From Pigmentiphaga sp. NML080357 (GTDB lineage: Bacteria; Pseudomonadota; Gammaproteobacteria; Burkholderiales; Burkholderiaceae_B), in NCBI RefSeq assembly GCF_002188465.1, contig NZ_NINW01000019.1, positions 1 to 64,000 on the forward strand: a DNA stretch of 64,000 bases, in the 5' to 3' direction. A model generated the notes under the pieces. It was not told the origin of the DNA, did no database searches, and worked only from the letters and a program-made list of their open reading frames with translations. Position 1 is the first letter of the stretch. Each line of letters begins with the position of its first letter. The position numbers were made by a program, and so were the translations under genes. Below, piece by piece: positions 29,978 through 40,292 of this stretch.

Positions 29978-32575
29978 CTACTGCAGCGCGTCGAGCAGGT
30001 CCTGCTCGAACTGGATCTGGCTGCGCGCGTTGTCCAGGGCCCCGCCGTCGATCAGGAAGGTGTCTTCCACCCGCTCGCCCAGCGTCATGACCTTGGCCGT
30101 CTTCAGGTTGATGCCATGCTTGACGAAGGTGCGGGCCAGGGCGTGCAGGAGGCCGGTACGGTCGGACGCCGTTACGCTCAGGATCCACGACTGACCGCGT
30201 TCGTCGGGCCGCAGCTCGATGGCCGGCGTGATGGGGAACATGCGCGACTGGCGCGACTGCCGCGGCCCCAGCGGAACGGCCTGGCCGGCCGCGGCGGGGC
30301 CGGCATTGGGGGCCGCCAGGCGCTGGGTGAGTTCGTGTTCGACCAGACTGAGCAGCGAACGCTGCTCGCTGGGCGTGCCCGGCGCCAGCACGATGAAGCT
30401 GTCCAGGCCCCAGCCGTGCCGGGTCGTGTGGATGCGGGCGTCCTGGATGCTGAGCCGGCGCTCGTCGAAATAGCCGCAGATGCGGGCGAAGAGATCGGGC
30501 TGGTCTTTCACGTAGACCACGATCTGCAGGCCTTCCCCCATGGGCGCCACGCGCGCGCGTACGATGGGCTCGGCGCTGTTCACCTTGTTGTAGAGATGGC
30601 GGGTCTGCCAGGCGATGTCGGCCGCCTCGTGGCGCAGGAAATAGGCCACGTCGAGCTGCTTCCACAGCGCCTCGTGGGCGTCTTCGGTCAGCCCGGCCAG
30701 GCGCAGGGCGCCCAGCGCTTCTTCCTTGCGATTCTCCAGGATGGCCTTGGGGTCGGGAGTCTCGCCGCCCAGCGCGCGCCGGGTCTTCATGAACAAGTCT
30801 TCGAGCAGCTTGCCCTTCCAGGCGTTCCACACCTTGGGGCTGGTGCCGCGGATATCGGCCACGGTCAGCAGGTAGAGCGCGGTGAGGTGGCGGGTATCGC
30901 CCACCAGCGCGGCAAAGTCCTGGATGACGCGCGGATCGGTCAAGTCCTTCTTCTGCGCCACGGACGACAGCGTCAGGTGCTGGCGCACCAGGAACTCCAG
31001 CAGCTCGGCGTCGGCCTTGTCCAGGCCGTGGTCGCGCGCGAATTTGCGCGCCTCGGCCGCGCCCAGCTCGGAATGGTCGCCGCCCCGGCCCTTGGCGATG
31101 TCGTGGAAGAGGGCGGCCACGTAGAGAATCCAGTGGCCATCGAAGTTGGCGATCAGCTGGCTGCACAGCGGATACTCGTGCGCATGCTCCGGCATCGTGA
31201 AGCGGCGCAGATTGCGCACCACCATCAGGATGTGCTGGTCCACGGTATAGGCGTGGAAGAGATCGTGCTGCATCTGCCCGACGATGCGGCGGAACGGCAG
31301 CAGGTAGCGCGGCAGGATGCTCAGTTCGTTCATCCGCCGCAATTCGTGCACGATGCCCCGGCGCTGCTGCAGGATGGACAGGAACAGGTGCCGATTGACG
31401 GGGTTGCGCCGGAACTGCGCGTCGATGCGCCGCCGTGCGTGCCAGATGGCGCGCAGCATGCGGGCCGACATGCCCTTGAGTTCGGGGTGCTGCTGCATCA
31501 CCAGAAAGGCGCGCAGCAGCAGCGTGGGATTGCGTTCGAAGGCGTCGTCCCGGTACATGTCCAGCCGCTCGTGCAGGCTGCGGAAATCCTCGTCGATGGG
31601 CTGCGCCTCCTCGCCCGGACGGGCGAACAGGCGCTCTTCGAGGTTCTGGACGAGGATGGTGTTGAGCTGCGTCACCAGCTTTGCCGCCCAGTAGTAGCGC
31701 TGCATCAGCACTTCGCTCGGCCGGCGCGTGCCGCCCTCGGGAATGCCGTAGACCTTGGCCATGGCCGGCTGGACATCGAACACCAGGCGGTCTTCGCGCC
31801 GGCCGGCCAGCAGGTGCAGTTCGATGCGCAGGCGCTTGAACGCCTGCTCGGCGCGGCGCAGGTGGCGGGCCTCGTCGGCGGTAAGCAGGCCGGCGCGCGC
31901 TACCTGCGTCCAGGTCTTGCCGAAGCCGGCGGCTCGCGCCATCCAGAGGATGACCTGCAGGTCACGCAGCCCGCCCGGCGATTCCTTGCAGTTCGGTTCC
32001 AGCGCGTACGGCGTGTAGTTGTACTTGGTGTGCCGCTGCTGCATCTCCAGCTGCTTGTCGTGGAAGAAGGCCCGCTTGTCCAGCCTGCCGAGCATGGCAG
32101 TCTCGAACTGGCGCATCAGCGCGCGGCTGCCAGCCAGGTAGCGGGCCTCCAGCAGCGCCGTTTCCACGGTGATGTCCTTGCCTGCCTCGGCCATGCAATC
32201 GTCGATGGTCCGCGCGCTGTGGCCGGGCTCCAGGCCGATGTCCCACAGGGAGGTGATCAACGCGCCGATGCGGGCTTCGTCCTCGGCGGTGGGCGCCTGC
32301 CGCAGCAGGATCAGCACGTCCACGTCGGAATAGGGGTAGAGCTCGCCACGGCCGTAGCCGCCCACGGCGGCCAGCGCGGCGCCCTCGGGCAGCGGATGGC
32401 GCTCGAGCAGCGCCAGCAGCGTGCGATCGACGATCCGCCGCAATTCCGTCAATAGTCCGTCGGCACGCAGATTCGCCCGGTAGGCGGCAATGGCGCGCTC
32501 GCGCGCGGCGCGCATGGCGCTGCGCAAGTCCTGGAGCCCGTGCAGGGCGGGCGAAGTCAGCGTGGCGGTCGACAT
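29978..32575 (-). CDS. glnD: Bifunctional uridylyltransferase/uridylyl-removing enzyme GlnD
   Basis: GlnD senses glutamine and adds or removes UMP on PII proteins to set nitrogen control. The 865-residue protein has the nucleotidyltransferase motif GGYGRGELYPYSDVDVL at about residues 72-88, a PII-uridylyl helical region, an HD domain with HDIAKGRGGDHSELG, and two C-terminal ACT domains (IVVYVKDQPDLFARICGYF and LSVTASDRTGLLHALARTF). The start at 32575 (MSTATLTSPALHG) is 14 bp after the map stop, so map and glnD are probably cotranscribed, as in many proteobacteria. Confidence 0.95.
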   Translation of the reverse strand: MSTATLTSPALHGLQDLRSAMRAARERAIAAYRANLRADGLLTELRRIVDRTLLALLERHPLPEGAALAAVGGYGRGELYPYSDVDVLILLRQAPTAEDEARIGALITSLWDIGLEPGHSARTIDDCMAEAGKDITVETALLEARYLAGSRALMRQFETAMLGRLDKRAFFHDKQLEMQQRHTKYNYTPYALEPNCKESPGGLRDLQVILWMARAAGFGKTWTQVARAGLLTADEARHLRRAEQAFKRLRIELHLLAGRREDRLVFDVQPAMAKVYGIPEGGTRRPSEVLMQRYYWAAKLVTQLNTILVQNLEERLFARPGEEAQPIDEDFRSLHERLDMYRDDAFERNPTLLLRAFLVMQQHPELKGMSARMLRAIWHARRRIDAQFRRNPVNRHLFLSILQQRRGIVHELRRMNELSILPRYLLPFRRIVGQMQHDLFHAYTVDQHILMVVRNLRRFTMPEHAHEYPLCSQLIANFDGHWILYVAALFHDIAKGRGGDHSELGAAEARKFARDHGLDKADAELLEFLVRQHLTLSSVAQKKDLTDPRVIQDFAALVGDTRHLTALYLLTVADIRGTSPKVWNAWKGKLLEDLFMKTRRALGGETPDPKAILENRKEEALGALRLAGLTEDAHEALWKQLDVAYFLRHEAADIAWQTRHLYNKVNSAEPIVRARVAPMGEGLQIVVYVKDQPDLFARICGYFDERRLSIQDARIHTTRHGWGLDSFIVLAPGTPSEQRSLLSLVEHELTQRLAAPNAGPAAAGQAVPLGPRQSRQSRMFPITPAIELRPDERGQSWILSVTASDRTGLLHALARTFVKHGINLKTAKVMTLGERVEDTFLIDGGALDNARSQIQFEQDLLDALQ

Positions 32576-32589
32576 GGGGGCGGGTGGAC

Positions 32590-33402
32590 TCAGGCGGCCT
32601 TGGCCGCGACGAAGGCGGGCGGGGCGGGCATGCCGGGCGAGACGGTCAGGATCTCGTAGCCGGTCTCGCTCACCACCACGGTGTGTTCCCACTGCGCCGA
32701 CAGGCTGTGGTCGCGGGTCACGATGGTCCAGCCGTCGGCCAGCTCGCGGATCTCCCGCCGGCCGGCGTTGATCATGGGCTCCACGGTGAAGATCATGCCC
32801 GCCTGCAGTTCGATGCCGGTGCCGGGCTTGCCATAGTGCAGCACCTGCGGATCCTCGTGGAAGACCTTGCCGATGCCATGGCCGCAGAACTCCCGCACGA
32901 CGCTGTAGCCGTGGCTTTCGGCGTGCTTCTGGATGGCATGGCCGATGTCCCCCAGGTGGGCGCCGGGCCGCACCTGTTCGATGCCCAGCCACATGCACTC
33001 ATAAGTGACCTGCGCCAGCCGGCGCGCCAGGATGGAAGGCTCGCCGGCGAAATACATCCGGCTCGTGTCGCCGTGCCAGCCGTCCTTGATGATGGTGACG
33101 TCGATATTGAGCGAATCGCCGTTCTTGAGGACTTTGCTGCCCGGAATGCCGTGGCAGACCTGGTGGTTGACCGAGGTGCAGATCGCGCCGGTAAAGGGCG
33201 GATAGCCCGGGGGCGCGTAGCCTATGGTGGCCGATTTCACCTTCAGCTCGTCGGTCATGTACTCCAGGCACAACCGGTCGAGCTCGCCTGTCGTGACCCC
33301 GGGCTTCACGTAGGGGGCGATGAAATCGAGCACCTTGGCGGCGTCCTGGCACGCGGCCCGCATTTTTTCGATTTCTTCGGCTGTCTTGATGGTGATACTC
33401 AT
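32590..33402 (-). CDS. map: Type I methionine aminopeptidase
   Basis: This essential enzyme removes the initiator methionine from nascent proteins. The 270-residue protein has the pita-bread fold landmarks: VNHQVCHGIP, metal-binding aspartates in NIDVTIIKDGWHGDTSRM, histidine in EFCGHGIGKVFHE, and glutamates in TVEPMIN and AQWEHTVVV. It starts MSITIKTAEEIEKMR after a GAGG site. It is divergent from rpsB across a 491-bp gap, the conserved map/rpsB arrangement, and runs into glnD on the minus strand. Confidence 0.96.
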   Translation of the reverse strand: MSITIKTAEEIEKMRAACQDAAKVLDFIAPYVKPGVTTGELDRLCLEYMTDELKVKSATIGYAPPGYPPFTGAICTSVNHQVCHGIPGSKVLKNGDSLNIDVTIIKDGWHGDTSRMYFAGEPSILARRLAQVTYECMWLGIEQVRPGAHLGDIGHAIQKHAESHGYSVVREFCGHGIGKVFHEDPQVLHYGKPGTGIELQAGMIFTVEPMINAGRREIRELADGWTIVTRDHSLSAQWEHTVVVSETGYEILTVSPGMPAPPAFVAAKAA

Positions 33403-33683
33403 GATCCCTCGGTTTTGTTGCGCTGCGGCAGCCCAATGTCATCCGCCAGGGCCCGTGCCAATTCGAGCTTGCTGCCATAATAGCGTCCCGGCAGGCCGCA
33501 CCGCACAACCGCCTGGTGCGCGAATCCGATGCCTAAGGCCGGGAGCGCTCCATGCTTCCCGGAGGGACGGCTGGCGGGCCGCCATACGGGGCGCGCCAGC
33601 ACGTAGCGGCCTTCCATTGCATCCATTTGTAACCGGGGCCGCCGAAGCCAGCGATGGCGCCGAAGGGCAGGATAGACCCTCGC

Positions 33684-33713
33684 TTGAGCAGGGGGCCTGG
33701 AAAATAGTAGAAT
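33684..33713 (+). promoter_or_regulatory. Probable sigma-70 promoter of rpsB-tsf
   Basis: TTGAGC at 33684-33689 and TAGAAT at 33708-33713 are separated by 18 bp. The -10 lies in a locally AT-rich patch, unusual for this region, about 180 bp before rpsB. A transcript would start near 33720. Confidence 0.55.
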
Positions 33714-33717
33714 TATA

Positions 33718-33741
33718 GGCTTCCTTCGATTTCAGGAAGCC
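33718..33741 (+). promoter_or_regulatory. rpsB 5' leader hairpin
   Basis: GGCTTCCT and AGGAAGCC form a perfect 8-bp stem around an 8-nt loop (TCGATTTC), at the expected 5' end of the rpsB transcript. It could stabilise the mRNA or take part in S2 autoregulation; no T run follows, so it is not a terminator. Confidence 0.5.
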
Positions 33742-33893
33742 CGATCCTGGCTTTGGCTCGCGCAAGATGCGGCCCTTCTATGAGCCCGGGTTCGGATTTT
33801 TCAACCGCGCGCCGTATCGTCCAGGGTGCCGGCCGGGCTTAGTGTGACCCGGCGGGTGCTGATACGGTGCAAGACCCAACCCTTGGAGTCAAC

Positions 33894-34640
33894 ATGTCCG
33901 TTAGCATGCGCGAAATGCTGGAAGCCGGTGTCCACTTCGGCCACCAAACCCGCTTCTGGAACCCCAAGATGGCCCCCTATATCTTCGGCCATCGGAACAA
34001 GATCCACATCATCAACCTCGAGAAGACCCTGGCCCTGTACCAGGATGCGCTCAAGTTCGTGCGCCAGCTGGCCGCCCGCAACGGCACCATCCTGTTCGTC
34101 AGCACCAAGCGCGCCGCGCGCGAGATCATCGCCGAGGAAGCCCAGCGCTGCGGCATGCCCTACGTCGACAGCCGCTGGCTGGGCGGCATGCTGACCAACT
34201 TCAAGACGGTCAAGACCTCCATCAAGCGCCTGAAGGACATGGAAGCCATGCAGGCCGAGGGCGCGACCGAGCGCATGAGCAAGAAAGAAGCGCTGATGTT
34301 CCAGCGCGAGCTCGAGAAGCTGAACAAGTCCATCGGCGGCATCAAGGACATGAACGGCCTGCCGGACGCGATCTTCATCATCGACGTCGGGTATCACAAA
34401 ATTACCGTCAGCGAAGCCAAGGCGCTTAACATTCCCGTCGTTGCCGTGGTCGATACTAACCACTCGCCCGACGGCGTGGCGCACGTCATCCCGGGCAACG
34501 ACGACTCGTCGAAGGCGATCGCCCTGTACGCGCGCGGCGTGGCCGACGCCGTGCTGGAAGGCCGCGAGCAGGCCCTGCAAGGCGTGGTCGACGCGGTGAC
34601 CGAAGGCGACGACGAGTTCGTGGAAGTCGAAGAGTCTTGA
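33894..34640 (+). CDS. rpsB: 30S ribosomal protein S2
   Basis: S2 is a late-assembling protein of the small ribosomal subunit. The 248-residue sequence starts [26 protein letters not shown], which is diagnostic, and has [26 protein letters not shown], the coiled-coil arm ([19 protein letters not shown]) and [19 protein letters not shown] lies before the ATG. It is the first gene of the long plus-strand essential-gene run and pairs with tsf, separated by a terminator-like hairpin. Confidence 0.98.
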   Translation: MSVSMREMLEAGVHFGHQTRFWNPKMAPYIFGHRNKIHIINLEKTLALYQDALKFVRQLAARNGTILFVSTKRAAREIIAEEAQRCGMPYVDSRWLGGMLTNFKTVKTSIKRLKDMEAMQAEGATERMSKKEALMFQRELEKLNKSIGGIKDMNGLPDAIFIIDVGYHKITVSEAKALNIPVVAVVDTNHSPDGVAHVIPGNDDSSKAIALYARGVADAVLEGREQALQGVVDAVTEGDDEFVEVEES

Positions 34641-34698
34641 TCTTCCCTGCGCGAAGCGCCTAGGGGGTGGGCTTCTTCCCCCCTCTGCAGAATGTCTG

Positions 34699-34725
34699 AA
34701 GGGGCCTAGCGCCCCTTCTTTTTAG
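34699..34725 (+). terminator. Intrinsic terminator/attenuator between rpsB and tsf
   Basis: AAGGGGC (34699-34705) and GCCCCTT (34711-34717) form a 7-bp stem with a CTAGC loop, followed by CTTTTT. It is a standard Rho-independent terminator lying 60 bp after rpsB and about 50 bp before tsf, so tsf is likely expressed by read-through or from its own promoter. Confidence 0.8.
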
Positions 34726-34776
34726 TCAAACCGTTATTTCCGCCGTGCGTTGCGGCGGAAGATGTCAGGAGTAATC

Positions 34777-35658
34777 ATGGCCGCAATTACCGCAGCAATG
34801 GTCAAGGAACTGCGCGAAAAGACCGACGCCCCCATGATGGAGTGCAAGAAGGCGCTGACCGAGGCCGACGGCGATCTGGCGAAAGCCGAGGAAATCCTGC
34901 GCGTCAAGCTGGGCAGCAAGGCCAGCAAGGCCGCCGCGCGCGTCACGGCCGAAGGGCTGGTCGCGCTGTACGTGTCGCCCGACGCCAAGACCGGCGTTGC
35001 CGTCGAAGTCAACAGCGAAACCGACTTCGTGGCCAAGAACGACGACTTCGTCCAGTTCACCAACGACATCGCCGAGCTGATCGCCAAGGCCGCCCCGGCC
35101 GACGTGGCCGCGCTGGCCGAGCTGCCGTTCCGCGACGGCACGGTGGAAAGCGTGCGCACCGGCCTGGTGGGCAAGATCGGCGAGAACATCAGCGTCCGCC
35201 GCTTCACGCGCATCGTGACCGAGAACAAGCTGGCCCAGTACGTGCACGGCGGCCGGATCGGCGTGCTGGTCGAGTACAGCGGCGACGACGCGCTGGGCAA
35301 GGACATCGCCATGCACGTGGCGGCCACCAAGCCCAAGGCGCTCGACACCTCGGGCGTGTCCCAGGAAGACATCCAGCGCGAGCGCTCGGTGGCCGAACAG
35401 AAGGCCGCCGAATCGGGCAAGCCCGCCGACATCGTCGCCAAGATGGTCGAAGGTTCGATCCAGAAGTTCCTGAAAGAGGTTACGCTGTTGTCGCAACCGT
35501 TCGTCAAGGACGACAAGCAGACCGTCCAGCAGGTGCTCAAGTCCAAGAACTCGGCGGTGCAGCAGTTCGTGCTGTACGTCGTGGGCGAGGGGATCGAGAA
35601 GAAGGTCACCGATTTCGCCGCGGAAGTCGCTGCGCAGGCGGCCGCCGCCAAGGGTTGA
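34777..35658 (+). CDS. tsf: Elongation factor Ts
   Basis: EF-Ts is the nucleotide-exchange factor for EF-Tu. The 293-residue protein starts [20 protein letters not shown], has the family signature [19 protein letters not shown], and the Tu-contact motif [19 protein letters not shown] lies six bases before the ATG, which settles the start over upstream in-frame codons. It follows rpsB after an attenuator hairpin and is separated from pyrH by a gap that holds repeat copy B. Confidence 0.98.
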   Translation: MAAITAAMVKELREKTDAPMMECKKALTEADGDLAKAEEILRVKLGSKASKAAARVTAEGLVALYVSPDAKTGVAVEVNSETDFVAKNDDFVQFTNDIAELIAKAAPADVAALAELPFRDGTVESVRTGLVGKIGENISVRRFTRIVTENKLAQYVHGGRIGVLVEYSGDDALGKDIAMHVAATKPKALDTSGVSQEDIQRERSVAEQKAAESGKPADIVAKMVEGSIQKFLKEVTLLSQPFVKDDKQTVQQVLKSKNSAVQQFVLYVVGEGIEKKVTDFAAEVAAQAAAAKG

Positions 35659-35673
35659 TCCCTGTCGCTTGCC

Positions 35674-35763
35674 CTCCCAACGCGCTTACGCGCGCCCCGC
35701 GGGGGCGGCCTCGGGGGGACCGGCGGAGCCGGATCCCCCGTGCCTCGTCTGCGAGGGTGGGAG
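35674..35763. repeat. Dispersed hairpin repeat, copy B
   Basis: The core GACCGGCGGAGCCGGATCC is at 35718-35736, with the outer stem GGGGGA/TCCCCC. It is preceded by CGCGCTTACGCGCG and CCCC/GGGG, and bounded by CTCCCA (35674) and TGGGAG. A small CCTCG/CGAGG hairpin follows at 35743-35756. It starts 15 bp after the tsf stop, where it may act as a terminator or mRNA-end hairpin. Confidence 0.75.
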
Positions 35764-35851
35764 TATGTTGTAAGAATGTAGCGTCGCGCGGAGGGGTGAG
35801 CCTCCCGCGGGCGGAGATGGGCCGGATGTCGGCGATTGCGCGGGAGCATGT

Positions 35852-36595
35852 ATGACGGTAGAAATGAACGCATCTGAGGCAAAAACGGGGGCGTACAAGC
35901 GCGTACTGCTCAAGCTGTCGGGCGAAGCCCTGATGGGCGACGATGCGTTTGGTATCAACCGCGCGACCATTGGCCGCATGGTCGAGGAAATCGCCGAAGT
36001 GGCCGAACTGGGCGTGGAACTGGCGCTCGTGATCGGCGGCGGCAACATTTTCCGGGGGGTGGCGCCCGGTGCGCAGGGCATGGACCGCGCCACGGCGGAC
36101 TACATGGGCATGATGGCCACCATCATGAATTCGCTGGCCCTGCAGGACGCGCTCAAGCGCCGCGGGGTCGATGCCCGCGTGCAGTCGGCGCTTACCATCG
36201 AGCAGGTGGTCGAGCCCTACATCCGGCCGAAGGCCCTGCGTTACCTCGAGGAAGGCAAGGTCGTCATCTTCGCGGCCGGCACCGGCAATCCCTTTTTCAC
36301 CACCGATACGGCGGCCGCGTTGCGCGGCGCCGAGATCGGTGCCGAGATCGTATTGAAGGCAACCAAGGTCGACGGCATCTATAGCGCGGATCCCAAGAAG
36401 GATCCCACGGCCACCCGCTACAGCCGCATCAGCTTCGACGAAGCCATCGTGCGGCGGCTGGAGGTCATGGATGCCACGGCGTTCGCGCTGTGCCGCGACC
36501 AGAAGCTGCCGATCAAGGTTTTTTCGATCAACAAGCCGGGCGCCCTGAAGCGCGTCGTCTCGGGCGACGACGAAGGCACGCTGGTGCACGTTTGA
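35852..36595 (+). CDS. pyrH: Uridylate kinase (UMP kinase)
   Basis: PyrH phosphorylates UMP to UDP, feeding pyrimidine nucleotides to RNA, DNA and envelope sugar synthesis. The 247-residue protein has the amino-acid-kinase-family start [15 protein letters not shown], the glycine loop [27 protein letters not shown] and [31 protein letters not shown] is a short N-terminal extension; a start four codons later (MNASEAK) is possible. It is the usual neighbour of frr, 26 bp upstream of it. Confidence 0.97.
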   Translation: MTVEMNASEAKTGAYKRVLLKLSGEALMGDDAFGINRATIGRMVEEIAEVAELGVELALVIGGGNIFRGVAPGAQGMDRATADYMGMMATIMNSLALQDALKRRGVDARVQSALTIEQVVEPYIRPKALRYLEEGKVVIFAAGTGNPFFTTDTAAALRGAEIGAEIVLKATKVDGIYSADPKKDPTATRYSRISFDEAIVRRLEVMDATAFALCRDQKLPIKVFSINKPGALKRVVSGDDEGTLVHV

Positions 36596-36621
36596 TCGAT
36601 GTTCGCATTTAGGAGACCGCA

Positions 36622-37182
36622 ATGAGCGCTTCCGACGTCAAGAAAAACGCCGAGACCAAAATGGGCAAGTCCATCGAGACGCTCAAGGCCAGTCTGGCGA
36701 AGATCCGCACGGGTCGTGCCCATGCCGGGATACTGGACCACGTCCAGGTCGAATACTACGGTTCCATGGTGCCGCTGAGCCAGGTCGCCAACGTGAGCGT
36801 ACTGGACGCGCGGACGCTGAGCGTCCAGCCGTGGGAAAAGAAGATGGCCCAGGTGGTCGAGAAGGCCATCCGCGAATCCGACCTCGGCCTCAATCCGCAG
36901 TCCATGGGCGAGCTGATCCGCGTCCCCATGCCGCCTCTCACCGAAGAGCGCCGCCGCGAGCTCACCAAGGTGGTCAAGGGCGAGGGCGAGGACGCCAAGG
37001 TCGCCGTGCGCAACCTGCGCCGCGACGCCAACGAGCAGCTCAAGCGCCTGGTCAAGGACAAGGAAATCTCCGAGGACGAGGAGCGCCGTTCGCAGGACGA
37101 CGTCCAGAAACTGACCGACCGCTTCGTCGCCGAGATCGACAAGCTGGTTTCGCAGAAAGAAGCGGAGATCATGACGGTTTGA
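36622..37182 (+). CDS. frr: Ribosome recycling factor
   Basis: RRF with EF-G splits post-termination ribosomes. The 186-residue protein has the three-helix/beta-domain signature: [19 protein letters not shown], the interior [16 protein letters not shown], and [24 protein letters not shown] precedes the ATG. It lies between pyrH and uppS in the standard order. Confidence 0.98.
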   Translation: MSASDVKKNAETKMGKSIETLKASLAKIRTGRAHAGILDHVQVEYYGSMVPLSQVANVSVLDARTLSVQPWEKKMAQVVEKAIRESDLGLNPQSMGELIRVPMPPLTEERRRELTKVVKGEGEDAKVAVRNLRRDANEQLKRLVKDKEISEDEERRSQDDVQKLTDRFVAEIDKLVSQKEAEIMTV

Positions 37183-37261
37183 TGCCGCACATGTTCACTC
37201 GCCGCCCCCGGGGCTTTTCATCTCCCGACCAGACGGGCCCTTGGGGCTCAACGGAGCTGAC

Positions 37262-38056
37262 ATGGTCCTAAGTTCGACCCTCGGCGTTCCCCGCACCGAC
37301 GCCGTGCCCAGGCATGTGGCGATCATCATGGACGGCAATGGCCGCTGGGCCACCCAGCGCTTTCTTCCGCGCGTGGCGGGGCACAAGAAGGGCGTCGACG
37401 CGGTGCGCGCCGTGGTGGAGGCCTGCGCCGTCCGCGGCATCGAATACCTCACGCTGTTCGCCTTCAGTTCCGAGAACTGGCGCCGTCCCGCCGACGAAGT
37501 GTCCCTGCTGATGCGGCTCTTCGTGCATGCGCTGGAGCGCGAGGTGACCCGGCTGGCGCGCAACGGCATCAAGCTCAAGGTCGTGGGCGACATCAGCGCC
37601 TTCGAGCCGCGCCTGCAGGAGTTGATCGCCGACGTCGAAGCCCGCACCCGCGACAACGGCCGCCTGACCCTCACCATCGCCGCCAACTATGGCGGCCGCT
37701 GGGACATCCTGCAGGCCACGCGGCGGCTGCTGGCCGAGCATCCCGAGCTGGCGCGCCATCCGGAGCGGATCGACGAGGCCGCCTTGTCGCCTTACCTGTC
37801 GATGGCCTATGCGCCCGAGCCGGACCTGTTCATCCGCACCGGCGGCGAGCAGCGCATCTCCAATTTCCTGATCTGGCAACTGGCCTATACCGAGCTCTAT
37901 TTCACCGACTGCTTCTGGCCCGATTTCGACGCCGAGCAGCTCGACCTGGCCTGCAAGTCCTATCGTAGCCGCGAGCGCCGCTTCGGCCGTACCAGCGCCC
38001 AGTTGCAGGCGCCCGAACCGGCCGCGGTTTCGTCCGCGCCGTCCGGCGGCGGCTGA
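37262..38056 (+). CDS. uppS: Undecaprenyl diphosphate synthase
   Basis: UppS makes C55 undecaprenyl diphosphate, the lipid carrier for peptidoglycan and O-antigen. The 264-residue cis-prenyltransferase has the catalytic aspartate D24 in [21 protein letters not shown], the SSENWRRP motif and the C-terminal [20 protein letters not shown]. The start at 37262 is set by a GGAG seven bases upstream; the C-terminus carries about 20 extra Ala/Ser/Gly-rich residues. cdsA begins 4 bp after its stop. Confidence 0.96.
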   Translation: MVLSSTLGVPRTDAVPRHVAIIMDGNGRWATQRFLPRVAGHKKGVDAVRAVVEACAVRGIEYLTLFAFSSENWRRPADEVSLLMRLFVHALEREVTRLARNGIKLKVVGDISAFEPRLQELIADVEARTRDNGRLTLTIAANYGGRWDILQATRRLLAEHPELARHPERIDEAALSPYLSMAYAPEPDLFIRTGGEQRISNFLIWQLAYTELYFTDCFWPDFDAEQLDLACKSYRSRERRFGRTSAQLQAPEPAAVSSAPSGGG

Positions 38057-38060
38057 TCCG

Positions 38061-38912
38061 ATGCTAGGGCAACGCATCGCCACCGCGGTCGTCCTGCTGA
38101 TCGTCCTGGTCGGCGTGCTGTCGATTGCCGATCCGCTGCCGTTCGAGATTCTGATGGCGATATTCGTGGGCTGCGCCTTGTGGGAATGGTGGCGGCTGAC
38201 TCTGGCATCGCGCGGCGCCGTCGCGCGGGCGAACGCACCGGCCATGGCGGCGGGCGCGGCGCTGGGGCTGGCGTTGGCGGCCTGGCGCTGGAACAGCGGC
38301 GGCGCAGACCTGTCGGCCGGTCCGGGCGGGGCGTTCTGGCACTGGCTCTGGATCGCCGTCTCGCTGGTCTGGGTTTTCGTGCTGGTGCCCATGCTGTTTC
38401 GCGCCAGCGCCGAGGCCGAGCCGCGCAATCCCTGGCTGACGGCATTGGCGCCGTTCGCCCTGCTGGCCGCCTGGTCGGCGCTGACCGCGGCCTTTGGCCG
38501 CGGTGTGCTGTTCCTCCTGACCTTGATGGCCCTGGTGTGGGTTGCCGACATCGCCGCCTATTTCGTGGGCCGCGCCGTGGGCAAGCGTAAGTTGGCGCCG
38601 CATATCAGCCCGGGCAAGACCCGCGAGGGCGCGCTCGGGGGCATCGCCTGCGCCGTGGCGTTCGTCCTGGCCTGCGCCGCCTTTCCCGGCACCTTTGGCG
38701 CTGCTTTGGTGGCGCGCTGGGGGTGGGCCGGCGCCCTGGCGCTGGCCGTGGTGCTGGCCGCCCTGTCCATTGCCGGAGACTTGTTCGAATCGCTGATCAA
38801 GCGGCGCGCCGGCGTCAAGGATTCCAGCAGCCTGCTGCCCGGCCACGGCGGCGTGCTCGATCGCATCGACGCCTTGATCCCGGTGCTGCCGCTGGCCGTG
38901 TTGCTGTCATGA
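38061..38912 (+). CDS. cdsA: Phosphatidate cytidylyltransferase
   Basis: CdsA makes CDP-diacylglycerol, the precursor of all major phospholipids, in the inner membrane. The 283-residue protein has about eight hydrophobic segments and the family signature near the C-terminus: [20 protein letters not shown] followed by GVLDRID. It is very tightly packed: 4 bp after uppS, and its stop overlaps the dxr start as ATGA. Confidence 0.95.
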   Translation: MLGQRIATAVVLLIVLVGVLSIADPLPFEILMAIFVGCALWEWWRLTLASRGAVARANAPAMAAGAALGLALAAWRWNSGGADLSAGPGGAFWHWLWIAVSLVWVFVLVPMLFRASAEAEPRNPWLTALAPFALLAAWSALTAAFGRGVLFLLTLMALVWVADIAAYFVGRAVGKRKLAPHISPGKTREGALGGIACAVAFVLACAAFPGTFGAALVARWGWAGALALAVVLAALSIAGDLFESLIKRRAGVKDSSSLLPGHGGVLDRIDALIPVLPLAVLLS

Positions 38913-40123
38913 CCTTCCGTACCGTAACCATACTGGGCGCCACGGGCTCTATCGGGGCCAGCACGCTGGACGTCATCGCGCGCCATCCGCAACGCTACCG
39001 CGTGCATGCGCTCAGCGCCCATACCCGCATGGAGTTGCTTGCCGCCCAGGCCGCCGCCAGCCAGGCCGCCGTGGTCGTGGTGCCCGACGAGGAGGCCCGC
39101 CAGCGGTTCGTCGATTCCTGGCAGGGCAGGGCCCGGCTGCCGGAGGTCCGCGTCGGCGCGCAGGCGCTGGCCGAGACCGCCGCCGATCCGGCCAGCGATA
39201 CCGTCATGGCCGCCATCGTCGGCGCCGCGGGGCTGCCGTCGGCCCTGGCGGCGGCGCGCGCCGGCAAGCGGGTCCTCCTGGCCAACAAGGAGGCTCTGGT
39301 GGTGGCGGGCCGGCTCTTCATGGACGCCGTGCGGCAAAGCGGCGCCGAACTGCTGCCCATCGACAGCGAGCACAACGCCATTTTCCAGTGCCTGCCCCAC
39401 GGCACGCGGGCCAGCGGCGCGCAACAGCCGGCCCCCGGCGTGCGGCGGCTGCTGCTGACCGCGTCGGGCGGGCCGTTCCGCACCCGGCCGCTGGAAGAAT
39501 TGGCCGGCGTGACGCCCGACCAGGCCTGCGCCCATCCCAATTGGTCCATGGGGCGCAAGATATCCGTCGATTCGGCCACCATGCTCAACAAGGGGCTGGA
39601 AGTCATCGAGGCGCACTGGCTGTTCGCCATGCCGCCCGAGCGCATCGACGTGGTGATCCACCCGCAGAGCGTGGTCCATTCCATGGTGGAGTACGACGAC
39701 GGATCGGTGCTCGCCCAGCTCGGGCAGCCCGACATGCGCACGCCCATCGCCTATGGCCTCGCCTTTCCCGAACGCATCGCCAGCGGGGTGGGGGCGCTGG
39801 ACCTCGCCCGGCTGGGGCGCCTGGATTTCGAGGCGCCCGACCTCGCCCGCTTCCCCTGTCTGCGCCTGGCGTTCGAGGCGCTGCGCGCCGGACAGGGCGC
39901 CTGCGTCGCGCTGAACGCCGCCAATGAAGTGGCGGTCGAGGCATTCCTGCAGGGGGCCGCCCCTTACACGGCGATCGCGGCTATCATCGACACTGTGCTG
40001 CAAGGCCAGACGCAGGCCGGCAGCCGGCTGGACAGCCTGGAGGGCCTGCTCGACCTGGACCGCGAGGCGCGCGCCCGGGCCCGCGAAGCGCTGCAGCGGC
40101 CCGCTGGCCGGGCGGCCCATTAG
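38909..40123 (+). CDS. dxr: 1-deoxy-D-xylulose 5-phosphate reductoisomerase
   Basis: Dxr converts DXP to MEP, the committed step of the non-mevalonate isoprenoid pathway that supplies UppS. The 404-residue protein has the NADPH-binding start [30 protein letters not shown], the metal-site [15 protein letters not shown], the flexible substrate loop near [20 protein letters not shown] and [13 protein letters not shown]. The start overlaps the cdsA stop by 4 bp. rseP follows after 169 bp. Confidence 0.96.
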   Translation: MTFRTVTILGATGSIGASTLDVIARHPQRYRVHALSAHTRMELLAAQAAASQAAVVVVPDEEARQRFVDSWQGRARLPEVRVGAQALAETAADPASDTVMAAIVGAAGLPSALAAARAGKRVLLANKEALVVAGRLFMDAVRQSGAELLPIDSEHNAIFQCLPHGTRASGAQQPAPGVRRLLLTASGGPFRTRPLEELAGVTPDQACAHPNWSMGRKISVDSATMLNKGLEVIEAHWLFAMPPERIDVVIHPQSVVHSMVEYDDGSVLAQLGQPDMRTPIAYGLAFPERIASGVGALDLARLGRLDFEAPDLARFPCLRLAFEALRAGQGACVALNAANEVAVEAFLQGAAPYTAIAAIIDTVLQGQTQAGSRLDSLEGLLDLDREARARAREALQRPAGRAAH

Positions 40124-40292
40124 GAGCCGTCTTGCAGCGCCGCCCGCGTCAGCCCGTCGCCTGCCATTTGGCCCATAATCCTGTCATGTTCGCTTACCGG
40201 AATCCCCGGCCCCTCCCGGGCGCTCGCGCGCGGTTCCGTGTTAAATCGTCGGTTCGGCGCTCCGGGCGGAGCGCCGGAGCAAGGAGATTTCC

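Larger units (their letters stand above)
33403..33893. other. map/rpsB divergent intergenic region and rpsB leader
   Basis: This 491-bp gap holds the control region for map and rpsB-tsf. It contains a sigma-70-like promoter at 33684-33713 and a perfect hairpin at 33718-33741, leaving an rpsB leader of about 170 nt. A 75-codon minus-strand frame (33626-33399) overlaps the map start as ATGA behind a GAGG site. It has no recognisable domain and I do not call it a gene. Confidence 0.6.

Noticed and set aside
29942-32455. 837-codon plus-strand open frame opposite glnD
   Set aside because: Shadow of glnD, which has all catalytic motifs on the other strand.
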